NCBI GenBank assembly: GCA_029202385.1
Contig: CP119314.1
Location: forward strand, 2,234,501-2,298,500
Length of the DNA: 64,000 nt
From: Candidatus Sphingomonas phytovorans
GTDB taxonomy: Bacteria; Pseudomonadota; Alphaproteobacteria; Sphingomonadales; Sphingomonadaceae
Direction: 5' to 3'
In this document: one piece after another, positions 55,004 through 63,999 of the stretch
How positions within the stretch are numbered: position 1 is the stretch's first letter
Layout of the letters: the number at the start of each line of letters is the position of its first letter
Translations under genes and position numbers: made by a program
The notes under the pieces: generated by a model
Databases searched by the model: none
What the model was told of the DNA's origin: nothing
Seen by the model: the letters and a program-made list of their open reading frames with translations, nothing else

Positions 55004-56236
55004 CTAGTCCCGCTCGGCGAGAGTCTCAAGCGCAAGCGCCCATTGATCCAGTGCAGTACGGCGCCGGTATCGCCGCTGCAGCATGGCGCGCGCACGGTCG
55101 CCCATCGCGCGGCACGCCACCCTGTCATCCGCGAGCGCAACGATCGCTGCAGCGAGTCCGGCGACGTTGCCGGGCGCCACCGACACCCCTGCCCTCGTCT
55201 CCGCGATCATCGCCGGCACCTCGCCAGCGGGATCGCACACCGCGACGATCGGCCGCGCCGCGGCGGCGATCCCGAACACCTTGCTGGGAACGATCAGCCC
55301 CTCGAATTCGGGCCTGAGCGACAGCCAATGGGCATCCCCCACCGCCAGGCTTTCGGACAGGCGAGCCCGAGGCTGATAGGGCTGAAAAACGAAACGCTCA
55401 TGCCCCGCAGCCACCGCGTTGCGGCGCAATTCGGTCTGTGCGTGCCCGCCGCCGACGAACAGGAACCAGATATCGGATCGACGCGCAAGCAGGCCTGCCG
55501 CGCCCAATAAGGTCTCCGCCTCGTGCGCCCGGCCAAGATTGCCGGAATAGGCCAGGACGAAAGCATCCGCCGGCAGGCCCCAATCCTCGCGCAGCGCCGG
55601 GCTGTTCGTCGCGGACGGCGATATCGCCTCATCATCGCTCCAGTTCGCGATGGTGACGATCCGGTCAGCAGACACGCCGTGGCGAGCGATCCGGTCCGCC
55701 ATGCGCTGCCCGATCGCAACCGTGAGCGCAGACCGTCGCAGGGCAACGTCGCGCAAGGCACTCAACGCTCCACCGACCGGCCCGCGCAAGGCGCTCATCC
55801 CCATCTCGATGGCGATCTCAGGATAGAGGTCCTGTACCCAGTTGACGAGCTTCGCGCCTCGCAATCGGCACACCACCAGGGCGACAAGGGCAATCAGGGG
55901 TGGATCAGTCTTGGCGACCACGATCGTGCCGGGACGCAGGCACCGCGCCAGCGCCCAGCCTGCACTGAAGTAGAATGTCAGATAGGCGAGCAACCGCCCG
56001 ACCAGCCCCAGGGTCGCGCCGTTCACCGTCGCAACGCGGGTAACGGTGACGTCGTTGATCCGCTCTCGAGGCGGCAGGCTGGTGCCTGCGGTACCGTAGA
56101 TCAACCGGCTGGTGACGATCTCCACATCCCAGCCCCGCCCGGCGAGATATTCGGCAAGGTCGGTCAGTATCTGCGCGGTCGCCGAATGGTCGGGCGCATA
56201 GAAGCGGTTCACGAAAACGATCCGACGAGCCGCCAT
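55004..56236 (-). CDS. Glycosyltransferase family 4 protein (WbuB-like)
   Basis: A 410-residue GT-B enzyme. N-terminal VFVNRFYAPDHSATAQILTD is typical of the WbuB/WbpY-like group, followed by VNWVQDLYPEIAIEMG. The donor half has VLAYSGNLGRAHEAETLLGA, WFLFVGGGHAQTEL, FQPYQPRARLSESLAVGDAHW and LRPEFEGLIVPSKVFGIAAAARPIVAV. ATG 56236 lacks a strong Shine-Dalgarno; ATG 56293 and beyond are also in frame. It is next to the phosphoglycosyltransferase gene and may add the second sugar. Confidence 0.86.
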   Translation of the reverse strand: MAARRIVFVNRFYAPDHSATAQILTDLAEYLAGRGWDVEIVTSRLIYGTAGTSLPPRERINDVTVTRVATVNGATLGLVGRLLAYLTFYFSAGWALARCLRPGTIVVAKTDPPLIALVALVVCRLRGAKLVNWVQDLYPEIAIEMGMSALRGPVGGALSALRDVALRRSALTVAIGQRMADRIARHGVSADRIVTIANWSDDEAISPSATNSPALREDWGLPADAFVLAYSGNLGRAHEAETLLGAAGLLARRSDIWFLFVGGGHAQTELRRNAVAAGHERFVFQPYQPRARLSESLAVGDAHWLSLRPEFEGLIVPSKVFGIAAAARPIVAVCDPAGEVPAMIAETRAGVSVAPGNVAGLAAAIVALADDRVACRAMGDRARAMLQRRYRRRTALDQWALALETLAERD

Positions 56237-56300
56237 TACACGTGCCGAACCACCCTTCGGAAAATCTGAAACCCCGACAGAAGCTGAAACCATGGCCAGG

Positions 56301-57593
56301 CTATTTCGAGCCAAAACCATTGAGCATCACCACCACGGTTCGCATCGTAATCAATATGTCCAGCCATGCAGAGAAGTTCTTCACGTAGAAGAAGTCATAT
56401 TGCAGCTTCATGTTGATTTCGGCGAGATCGGCAACGTGGCCCTGATTCACTTGCGCCCAGCCGGTGATGCCGGGCCGGACGATATGACGGTACGAGTAGA
56501 ACGGGATTTCCGCCTCATACCAGGTAGACAGGTCGATTGCCTCCGGGCGGGGGCCGATCCAGCTCATGTCGCCCGCCAGGATATTCAGAATCTGCGGCAA
56601 TTCGTCGAGCCGGGTGCGCCGCAGGAAACGGCCGATACGGGTGATGCGATCGTCGTCAGCTCTCGTGATCGCACTTTTCCGTCGCGCATCCTGATCGCCG
56701 TCGTCGTCGCGAGGTCTCATGGTACGGAACTTGATCATCGTGAACGAACGGCCGCGATATCCCATGCGTCGCTGACGGAAAAAGACGGAGCCGGGGGAAT
56801 CAAAGCGGATTGCGACAGCGATCAACACCATCGCGATCGCCAGGGCCGGCAACACGACAAGACATGCCGCGAGATCAATCAGGCGCTTGAGCTTGCGATA
56901 GGCCAGGTTCGGCAAGAGCGAGCCGAAGCTGTTTTCCGACAGATGGTCGATCTGCACGCGCCCCGTAAGCAGTTCCCGAACCTGCTTCACATGGTAGACC
57001 GGAACGCCGTTGATCGCCGCCTGGGCGAGCATCCGCTCCCAGGGAGAATCCAGATCGTGATGGAGATCGGCGACGATCATGATATCGCGGCCGGCCGGAA
57101 CGACGGGCCTTGCGAGCGGCAGCCATTCCGCTCCCTCGATATCCTCCAGAAAACCCGTCCTGCCGCCCGGCACGACATGGAAACGGCGAACAGCCCGGCG
57201 CGCGCTGAGATAGGCAAGGGCATAGGCCGCGGCGATGCTCAAGGTGAAGCTGGCGATCAGGACAGTACGATTATAGTCGAGGCGCAGTACGACCGCAGCC
57301 AGTATCGCAAGACCAAAAGACATGGAGAACGTCGGCAACACGTAAATGAACGTACGCGTCCCCGGAAAGCCGCCTATTCGTCGCGAGAGCAGCGTGGCGC
57401 TGACCACGCTGAAGATCGAAAGGACGAAGCTCGCCGGCGCCGATGGGTGGTGGTCATAATTCGAATGAAGTCCATATCGCGCAGCGAGCGGCAGAAGCAC
57501 GCCCAGCAATATCTCGACGCACAATTGCACCCGCAACGATGAAATCCATCGCATGTTGCCGACCAGACTGGAAAGGTTGCGTTGCATCAGCAT
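56301..57593 (-). CDS. Undecaprenyl-phosphate sugar phosphotransferase (WcaJ-like initiating enzyme)
   Basis: A 430-residue polyisoprenyl-phosphate hexose-1-phosphate transferase. Four N-terminal membrane helices (about 20-125) and a soluble region precede a fifth helix in KRLIDLAACLVVLPALAIAM. The catalytic domain has FFRQRRMGYRGRSFTMIKFR, the DELPQILNILAGDMSWIGPR motif with catalytic Asp-Glu, and RPGITGWAQVN. It transfers sugar-1-phosphate, typically glucose or galactose, to undecaprenyl phosphate and so starts the repeat unit. It is the first gene of the minus-strand block; a 600-base noncoding region lies upstream. Confidence 0.93.
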   Translation of the reverse strand: MLMQRNLSSLVGNMRWISSLRVQLCVEILLGVLLPLAARYGLHSNYDHHPSAPASFVLSIFSVVSATLLSRRIGGFPGTRTFIYVLPTFSMSFGLAILAAVVLRLDYNRTVLIASFTLSIAAAYALAYLSARRAVRRFHVVPGGRTGFLEDIEGAEWLPLARPVVPAGRDIMIVADLHHDLDSPWERMLAQAAINGVPVYHVKQVRELLTGRVQIDHLSENSFGSLLPNLAYRKLKRLIDLAACLVVLPALAIAMVLIAVAIRFDSPGSVFFRQRRMGYRGRSFTMIKFRTMRPRDDDGDQDARRKSAITRADDDRITRIGRFLRRTRLDELPQILNILAGDMSWIGPRPEAIDLSTWYEAEIPFYSYRHIVRPGITGWAQVNQGHVADLAEINMKLQYDFFYVKNFSAWLDILITMRTVVVMLNGFGSK

Positions 57594-58194
57594 GATTCAG
57601 GTTCGATCCCGTCGCCCCGAAACAGATGCCATCGTGAAGCTCCAGCCGTGAATGTCAACGAACGCAACGCACTCGTCATACGCTCCGCTATCGCGTCCGT
57701 CCTTGATCCAAAACTACGGTCAAATCCAGCCATCTCCCGCAAGTGCGAAGATATTGCCTGTAAAAAGGACCCGGACAGGCGGGAGCGGCCAGCGTCATCC
57801 CACGCCGGTATATCGCACAGGTACCAAGGCAGCGGACCGGGAGACCGATCCTACCGATTCGAGCCTGTAACGGTTTCAGCCTGGCAGGGTCCACCGGAGC
57901 AAAGCTGCCGCGGGAAGCCGCGATTCGCCGTGAAACGGCATTCTTTGAAACGAGTGGACGATGACGGGAGCGGCGCCCTTATCACCGTGTTCCAGCCTAC
58001 TTAACCTTTTGTTTCGGATAGAATCGTCATAGGTGGCCGCGCGCTATTGCGAGAAACCTTTTGCGCGGTGTGGTGTTACCGCATCAGTTCGAGATACTTG
58101 TGCAAATGCGAACGTTTTGGGTGGACAAAATCCGGGCTTAACGCTAATCCCAAGTCGTGAGCCTACTTCCAAGCGGTTCAGGAGGAGACTGATA
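57594..58194. other. Long divergent intergenic region within the polysaccharide cluster
   Basis: About 600 bases with no convincing gene, between the phosphoglycosyltransferase gene (minus) and the FecR-like gene (plus). It should hold both promoters. A 6-bp inverted repeat (CCGCGC at 58037, GCGCGG at 58063) is present. The region 57960-58190 is AT-richer. A plus-strand frame (57582-58004) has no family features or signal and is rejected. Confidence 0.6.
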
Positions 58195-58632
58195 ATGAGA
58201 TTTTCGCGGGTAACCGCCGCCATCCTAATGGCGAGCCTTTCTTCACCGCTGTTTGCCGGTGCCGAGCAGTCGGTCGGCAAGCTGACGGCCGCCAGCGAAG
58301 GCACGTTCGTTTCGCGCGAGGGCAAGCTGATCCCGGCCTCCGCCGGCCAGTCGCTCTATGCCGGCGATCGCGTCGTCACGCGGGGCCAGGCCAAGGCCAA
58401 GGTTGCTTTCCCGGGTTGCAGCTACACGATGGCGCCGACCTCGGTGCTTTCGGTCAGCTCGTCGAGCTGCGCGACCGCTCCGAAGTCATTCGCACAGGAC
58501 AGCGGCACCGATGATGCCGGCGCGGGCGGCCATGGCGGCGGCGGCGTGGTTCTCGGCCTGGGCATTGTGGCCGCGGGCCTCGGCGCTTACTTCGCGTTCA
58601 AGAACGACAGCTCGAAGCCTGCCAGCCCGTAA
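58195..58632 (+). CDS. Small secreted FecR-like protein with glycine-rich C-terminal helix
   Basis: A 145-residue protein. A signal peptide (MRFSRVTAAILMASLSSPLFA) precedes a FecR-like segment (GTFVSREGKLIPASAGQSLY, AGDRVVTRGQAKAKVAFPGC) with two cysteines (positions about 79 and 94) that may pair. The end is GGHGGGG followed by a hydrophobic helix VVLGLGIVAAGLGAYFAF and a short polar tail. A very strong AGGAGG before ATG 58195 and a terminator behind it suggest high expression from its own transcript. No homologous function is known to me; a surface or envelope role is inferred. Confidence 0.75.
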   Translation: MRFSRVTAAILMASLSSPLFAGAEQSVGKLTAASEGTFVSREGKLIPASAGQSLYAGDRVVTRGQAKAKVAFPGCSYTMAPTSVLSVSSSSCATAPKSFAQDSGTDDAGAGGHGGGGVVLGLGIVAAGLGAYFAFKNDSSKPASP

Positions 58633-58659
58633 GCGCTGCAGCTACGATCAGATGATCAA

Positions 58660-58687
58660 GGGTCGGACGAATAGTCCGGCCCTTTTT
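58660..58687 (+). terminator. Terminator of the FecR-like gene
   Basis: GGGTCGGAC pairs with GTCCGGCCC (one G-T wobble) across GAATA and is followed by TTTTT. Confidence 0.85.
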
Positions 58688-58882
58688 CGTATGCGCCACC
58701 TTGGGCCGATTCTTGTCGGGCCAGTTCTTATCGGCTGCCCTGATCCTCCACCGTTCGTTTCGGATAAAGTTGGAAAATCTGGGCCACGGGCACAGACCAT
58801 CCGTCTTCACTTCAACCCGAACAACTCGATTACGAACGGAAGAAGGTATCTCCATCCGACTGAAGCGACTCGAGTGAGAACT

Positions 58883-59965
58883 CTAAGCTCGCTGCGACGT
58901 AGCAACATCTCGCAAGGCAGGTGAAACCGCGGCGCGTAGGTACCAATCGACCGTCGCAGCCAGACCCGAGGCGAAGCCGATGTTCGCCCGCCAGCCGAGA
59001 TCTCGTTCGAGCTTCGACGGATCAATCGCATAACGGCGATCATGACCCGGCCGGTCCGTGACAAATCGGATCAAGGCGCGGCGCGACCGAACCCCGGCCA
59101 GGGGGTACCGCTCGTCGAGCATGTCGCAAATCGTGGTTACGACCGCGACATTGCTATGCTCCTCGCGCGCGCCCACTGCGTAGCTCGAGCCAGCGGCACC
59201 GTTCCGCATGATCGCTTCCAGCGCTCGAGCGTGATCATCGACATGAAGCCAGTCCCGAACATTCAGTCCCGTCCCATAAACTGGCAGCGTCTGCCCCTGC
59301 ATCGCTCGCGTTATCGTCAACGGAATGAGTTTTTCGGGATTCTGATATGGTCCGTAGTTGTTACTGCAGTTCGAGAGCACAACCGGCAGCCCATAAGTAT
59401 GATGCCATGCCCGGACGAGATGGTCCGCCGCGGCCTTCGAGGCGGAATATGGGGAGGAGGGTCGATAGGAAGATTCTTCATTAAAACGACTGTCATCAAA
59501 AGGCAGATCCCCGAAAACCTCGTCGGTGGAAACATGGTGGAAGCGGAAATGCGCCCTTGCTTCACCCTCAAGCGACCGCCAATGATCGAGCGCGGCTTCG
59601 AGCAGGTGGAAGGTTCCTGTGATATTAGTCTCGATGAAGATCGCAGGGCCGTCGATAGAACGATCGACATGGCTTTCGGCAGCGAGGTGCATCACCGCAT
59701 CGACGGATTCACTTTTTAAAAGCCCCGCCACAAGGGCGCGATCGGCGATATCGCCCTGCACAAATCGATATCGGGGCGATTGCTCTACGTCGGTCAGCGC
59801 AGTGAGCGAGCCGGCATAGGTGAGCTTGTCCAAGTTGATGACACGGGTGCGGCCACCACGGACCAGATGCCGGCACAGGGCCGAGCCGATGAAGCCCGCG
59901 CCACCCGTAATCAGAACCGTACGCTCGCATTCGATGTCGGCGATCTCCACGTTGCTCCCGTTCAT
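58883..59965 (-). CDS. rfbB: dTDP-glucose 4,6-dehydratase
   Basis: A 360-residue short-chain dehydrogenase that forms dTDP-4-keto-6-deoxyglucose. It has [47 protein letters not shown], the catalytic STDEVFGDL and [12 protein letters not shown], and [20 protein letters not shown]. The start overlaps the rfbA stop by four bases, so the two genes are coupled. The next enzymes RfbC and RfbD are not in the window. Confidence 0.95.
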   Translation of the reverse strand: MNGSNVEIADIECERTVLITGGAGFIGSALCRHLVRGGRTRVINLDKLTYAGSLTALTDVEQSPRYRFVQGDIADRALVAGLLKSESVDAVMHLAAESHVDRSIDGPAIFIETNITGTFHLLEAALDHWRSLEGEARAHFRFHHVSTDEVFGDLPFDDSRFNEESSYRPSSPYSASKAAADHLVRAWHHTYGLPVVLSNCSNNYGPYQNPEKLIPLTITRAMQGQTLPVYGTGLNVRDWLHVDDHARALEAIMRNGAAGSSYAVGAREEHSNVAVVTTICDMLDERYPLAGVRSRRALIRFVTDRPGHDRRYAIDPSKLERDLGWRANIGFASGLAATVDWYLRAAVSPALRDVATSQRA

Positions 59966-60840
59966 GCGGCTTGGGCTCGCTGACGAAGGTATCGGGCATA
60001 TTCCGTCTTACCCAACAGATCCGCCCGAGCCATGAGCGCGTTTCCGTCAAGATAGCCGAGATCGTGCGCGATCTCTTCCAGGCAAGCAACCTTAATGCCC
60101 TGACGCCGCTCAATCGTCCGAACGAACGAGGAAGCATCGTGCAAGCTGTCATGCGTGCCAGTGTCCAGCCACGCATAACCGCGGCCCAGCCGTCCGATAT
60201 CCAGCGTACCTTGGGCAAGATACGCATTGAGCACGTCGACGATTTCGAGCTCTCCCCGCGGTGATGGCGCGAGGCCCCGTGCCACATCGACCACACCCGA
60301 CTCGCAGAAATACAAGCCAGTCAACGCCCAATTCGATGTCGGCGCAGCGGGTTTCTCCTCGATCGCCACCGCCGAACCGCAAGTCGGATCGAAGGTGACG
60401 ACACCATAACGTTCGGGATCCATGACCTGATAGGCGAATACGGTCGAGCGCCCCGCCTCAGCCGCCGCACTGGCTGCGCGGCACTTTGCGCCGAGCCCGT
60501 CGCCGTGAAAGATATTGTCACCAAGAATCAACGCACAAGGCGCGCCGCCCAGAAACTCTGCAGCGATCAGAAAAGCTTGAGGCAATCCCTGTGGCTCGGG
60601 TTGTTCAGCATAGGATATCGTGATCCCGAAGAAGGATCCGTCGCCGAGGAGGAGACGGAACATTGGCAGATCGCGCGGTGTAGAGATGATCAGGACGTCG
60701 CGAATCCCAGCGAGCATCAGGACCGACAGGGGATAATAGATCATCGGCTTGTCAAACACAGGCAGGAGCTGTTTCGACAATGCCAGTGTCGCCGGGTACA
60801 ATCTGGTACCGGAGCCCCCCGCCAGGACGATCCCTTTCAT
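59962..60840 (-). CDS. rfbA: Glucose-1-phosphate thymidylyltransferase
   Basis: A 292-residue nucleotidyltransferase that makes dTDP-glucose from dTTP and glucose-1-phosphate. It begins [20 protein letters not shown] with the nucleotide-binding GGxGTRL, followed by [30 protein letters not shown] and [19 protein letters not shown]. It is the upstream gene of an rfbA-rfbB pair that diverges from the epimerase gene across 130 bases. Confidence 0.95.
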   Translation of the reverse strand: MKGIVLAGGSGTRLYPATLALSKQLLPVFDKPMIYYPLSVLMLAGIRDVLIISTPRDLPMFRLLLGDGSFFGITISYAEQPEPQGLPQAFLIAAEFLGGAPCALILGDNIFHGDGLGAKCRAASAAAEAGRSTVFAYQVMDPERYGVVTFDPTCGSAVAIEEKPAAPTSNWALTGLYFCESGVVDVARGLAPSPRGELEIVDVLNAYLAQGTLDIGRLGRGYAWLDTGTHDSLHDASSFVRTIERRQGIKVACLEEIAHDLGYLDGNALMARADLLGKTEYARYLRQRAQAA

Positions 60841-60970
60841 ATTACTTCCTCAGGTCATTCGATCACGGGATGGGGATAGCCACAAATGGTTAAGGCCATC
60901 CATCGATCGACAGCGGCTTGCCAATCGGGCCGCCTCTTCCTAGGCCCGGTGCCGGGGAGCAAACGACCTG

Positions 60971-61969
60971 ATGCGTATTCTTGTGAGCGGCGTGGCTGGC
61001 TTCATCGGCTATCATGTGGCCAGGCGCCTGATCGCGGGCGGCGACACCGTCATCGGTATCGACAACCTCAACGACTATTACAGCGTTGCGCTGAAGGAAG
61101 CACGCCTTGCTGACCTGGCTGACCGGGGTCGCGACCGTTTCCAGTTCGTCCGGGTAGATTTCTCCGACCAGAAGAGCCTGGAAAACGCCTTGTCCGATGC
61201 CCGATTCGATCGAATCGTCCATCTCGGTGCGCAGGCTGGCGTGCGCTATTCCATCGAGAATCCTCGCGCCTACGCCTCCTCGAATATCGCCGGGCATCTC
61301 AACATCCTGGAACTCGCCCGGGACCGTCGGACCGAGCATCTCGTCTATGCATCGTCTTCATCGGTCTATGGTGCCAATACGACTCTCCCCTTTCGGGTCG
61401 AAGACCGCGTCGACCATCCACTCTCCTTCTACGCCGCCACGAAGAAGGCGGACGAACTGATGAGCGAAACCTACGCACATCTCTATCGACTGCCGCTGAC
61501 GGGACTTCGCTTCTTCACCGTCTACGGCCCGTGGGGCCGGCCTGACATGGCGATGTGGCTGTTCACCAAGGCGATCCTCGCCGGGGAGCCGATTCGTGTG
61601 TTCAACGGTGGCGATATGCGGCGCGACTTCACCTTTATCGACGACGTCGTGGCGGGCGTGGTGGCCTGCGTGCGCAAACCACCTGTCGATGATGGCTCGA
61701 GCAAGGCCGGCGGCAGCGTGGCGCCGCACGCGATCTACAATATCGGCAACCACCGCGCCGAGGAGCTCGGTCGCTTGATCTCCCTGATCGAGGCGGCGTG
61801 CGGTCGCGAAGCGATCAAGATCATGGAACCGATGCAGCCCGGCGACGTCCATGCCACCTATGCCGATATCAGCGCGATCCAGCGCGATATCGGCTTCGAG
61901 CCATCAACGGCGCTCGACGTCGGCGTGCCGTTGTTCGTGGAGTGGTATCGCGACTATCACGGCGTTTGA
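60971..61969 (+). CDS. NAD-dependent UDP-glucuronate 4-epimerase-like enzyme
   Basis: A 332-residue short-chain dehydrogenase. It has ILVSGVAGFIGYHVARRLI, IDNLNDYYSVALKEARLADL, HLGAQAGVRYSIENPRAYAS, the catalytic SSSSVYGANT and YAATKKADEL, and LRFFTVYGPWGRPDMAMWLF. This marker set is that of the CapI/UDP-GlcA 4-epimerase group, which makes UDP-GalA. It stands alone on the plus strand between the rfbA and galU genes, which are both minus. Confidence 0.9.
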   Translation: MRILVSGVAGFIGYHVARRLIAGGDTVIGIDNLNDYYSVALKEARLADLADRGRDRFQFVRVDFSDQKSLENALSDARFDRIVHLGAQAGVRYSIENPRAYASSNIAGHLNILELARDRRTEHLVYASSSSVYGANTTLPFRVEDRVDHPLSFYAATKKADELMSETYAHLYRLPLTGLRFFTVYGPWGRPDMAMWLFTKAILAGEPIRVFNGGDMRRDFTFIDDVVAGVVACVRKPPVDDGSSKAGGSVAPHAIYNIGNHRAEELGRLISLIEAACGREAIKIMEPMQPGDVHATYADISAIQRDIGFEPSTALDVGVPLFVEWYRDYHGV

Positions 61970-61988
61970 CGGCCGCTGACCGCCGGTC

Positions 61989-62858
61989 TCAGCGCAACAG
62001 GTCGATCGCGAAGGCGCGTACCGACGGCCCGATATCCTCACGGCCGATGGCAAGCGCCAGGTTGGCCTGGATATAGCCCGCCTTGTCACCGCAATCGTAG
62101 CGGCGACCATCGAAGGTCAGGCCATGAAATGCCTGATCGCCGATCATCCGCGCCATCGCGTCGGTGAGCTGGATCTCGCCCCCTGCACCCTTCTCCTGGG
62201 TTTCGAGCACGCGCATCACTTCTGGCTGGAGGATATAGCGGCCGATCACTGACAGGTTGGACGGCGCGGTACCTGGCTTGGGTTTCTCGACCAGCCCCCT
62301 GACCTGGGTGAGCGCCCCGTCCCGCGCACCCGGCGTGATCACGCCGTACATATGGGTCTGGTCTTCCGGCACTTCCTGAGCGCAGATCATGTTGCCGCCG
62401 ACCTGCATATAGGCATCGACCATCTGCTTCAGGCAGCCGGGCTTTCCGACCATGAAATCATCGGCGAGCAGCACCGCGAACGGCTCATCACCGACGATGT
62501 CGCGCGCGCACCATACGGCGTGGCCAAGGCCCATCGGTTCCTGCTGGCGCACATAGGCGACAGCGCCCGGCTTCAGGCGGGTCTGGTGCAGCAGCTCCAT
62601 CGACTTGCCGCGATGCGCCATCGTCGTTTCGAGTTCATAGGCGATGTCGAAATGGTCCTCGATCGCCGACTTGCCGCGACCGGTGACGAAGATCATCTGT
62701 TCGATGCCCGCCTCAAGCGCCTCGTCGACCGCATATTGGATCAGAGGACGATCGACGACCGGCAGCATCTCCTTGGGCAGCGCCTTGGTCGCGGGCAGGA
62801 AACGCGTACCCAGGCCACCCACGGGGAATACGGCCTTGCGTAGCGGCTTGATCGGCAT
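61989..62858 (-). CDS. galU: UTP--glucose-1-phosphate uridylyltransferase
   Basis: A 289-residue nucleotidyltransferase that makes UDP-glucose. It has KAVFPVGGLGTRFLPATKAL, PKEMLPVVDRPLIQYAVDEA, FVTGRGKSAIEDHFD, LGHAVWCARDIVGDEPFAVL and the C-terminal DCGDKAGYIQANL. ATG 62858 with AGAGACAGG upstream is chosen because the family begins there. It supplies UDP-glucose as the first step toward the UDP-sugars used in the cluster. Confidence 0.95.
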   Translation of the reverse strand: MPIKPLRKAVFPVGGLGTRFLPATKALPKEMLPVVDRPLIQYAVDEALEAGIEQMIFVTGRGKSAIEDHFDIAYELETTMAHRGKSMELLHQTRLKPGAVAYVRQQEPMGLGHAVWCARDIVGDEPFAVLLADDFMVGKPGCLKQMVDAYMQVGGNMICAQEVPEDQTHMYGVITPGARDGALTQVRGLVEKPKPGTAPSNLSVIGRYILQPEVMRVLETQEKGAGGEIQLTDAMARMIGDQAFHGLTFDGRRYDCGDKAGYIQANLALAIGREDIGPSVRAFAIDLLR

Positions 62859-62976
62859 CCTGTCTCTCTTCTGAAGCTGGAAACAACGGCGTCGCACTGA
62901 AGGATTCAGTGCCCGTCCGCCCCTAGTCGGCGCCCATGCCAAAGGGAAGTGTCGACATTCTCATCAAAGCGCCGAC

Positions 62977-63999
62977 TCACCTGCCGCCGGTGATGAATCG
63001 AAGGAAGCCAGGTACCGTCTTCAACAGCAGCCAATAAGCCGAAAGAGCCATTCCGATCACCAGGATGGGCAGCAGCGCATACACGGTCAGCACGGACTGA
63101 GCGGTCAAGGGCAGCGTCCGGAACGCCAGCTTCTTGCCGACCGTGACCAGCGGCTCGTGAACGGCGAACACGAAGAACGACGTTGCGCCGAGCCGGACAA
63201 GCACATCGCGCCGACGTTCGGACTCGGCCATCCACCGGCTTGCCTTCAACGCCAGCACCACGCCGATCGCGACGGCAGGCCGGAGCAGGTAATTCGTCCA
63301 CTCCCCACCATGCCTCGTCGCGAAAGCGCCGAGCAAGAGCAGGAACAATGGTGTAATCCACCAGCTCACCCGATCCACGGCAAACAGAGAGCCACCACGA
63401 ATCGCGACCATGGCACCTACATAGAAGAACAGGACAGGCTCGCCCTCAGGCATGAGGAAGGGCCAGACATAACCCAGCCAGAGAACGGCCAGCAAAGCCA
63501 GCGTCGGCCATGCCAGATAACGTACGGCTGCCCAGATCAGCGGCGATACCAGGACGAGCAGCATCAGATCCCGGATGAACCAGAATTGGTAGGCGATGGG
63601 ATAACGCGTCAGACCGACCACCGCGTCGACCATCTGAAAGGCAGACATGTCGCGGAAAGCCAGATTCTGGCTGTTGAAGAAGGGTGCCAGAGCAGGAGCC
63701 GATTGAGCTACCGCAACCAGTGCGAACAGCGCGAGGTTCCAGAAAAGAAAGGGAATCAGCAGGCTGCGTATCCGCGCCCGCAGCTTGGTGCGGTAGGCGG
63801 CGAGGGAGAATCGAACGCCCCGGAAGAACAGGAAGCCCGACATCAGGAAGAAAAGCGGTACGGCTATCCGCGCGATCGACCCGGTGATGGTCTGGACGTT
63901 CGCCACGATTCGGACATCGGTCAGGGCACGAGCACCGTCAGCGAAATTGGCGGTAAAACCGGAGGCGTGAAGATAGACGATCAGGACGATCAGCGGGAA
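62977..63999 (-). CDS. Acyltransferase-3 family membrane protein (5' end beyond the window)
   Basis: A partial protein whose N-terminus lies past the right edge: the frame stays open to the last bases and reads FPLIVLIVYLHASGF, the usual acyltransferase-3 start with its histidine. About nine membrane helices are visible, with VPLFFLMSGFLFFRG and the conserved RARIRSLLIPFLFWN. GTG 63906 should not be taken as the start. The protein would acylate a sugar or another surface component. It is divergent from the one at 28150. Confidence 0.87.
   Translation of the reverse strand, partial: FPLIVLIVYLHASGFTANFADGARALTDVRIVANVQTITGSIARIAVPLFFLMSGFLFFRGVRFSLAAYRTKLRARIRSLLIPFLFWNLALFALVAVAQSAPALAPFFNSQNLAFRDMSAFQMVDAVVGLTRYPIAYQFWFIRDLMLLVLVSPLIWAAVRYLAWPTLALLAVLWLGYVWPFLMPEGEPVLFFYVGAMVAIRGGSLFAVDRVSWWITPLFLLLLGAFATRHGGEWTNYLLRPAVAIGVVLALKASRWMAESERRRDVLVRLGATSFFVFAVHEPLVTVGKKLAFRTLPLTAQSVLTVYALLPILVIGMALSAYWLLLKTVPGFLRFITGGR

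Noticed and set aside
57582..58004. 140-codon plus-strand frame upstream of the FecR-like gene
   Set aside because: It starts inside the initiating transferase gene, has no hydrophobic core or motif, and looks like chance reading of noncoding DNA.
58011..58766. GTTTCGGATA occurring on both sides of the FecR-like gene (58011 and 58757) as a possible direct repeat of an insertion
   Set aside because: Ten bases is too short, the flanks do not match, and no mobile-element genes lie between.
63906..63908. GTG as the start of the last acyltransferase gene
   Set aside because: The frame remains open to the window edge and the upstream residues match the family N-terminus, so the gene is cut by the edge.
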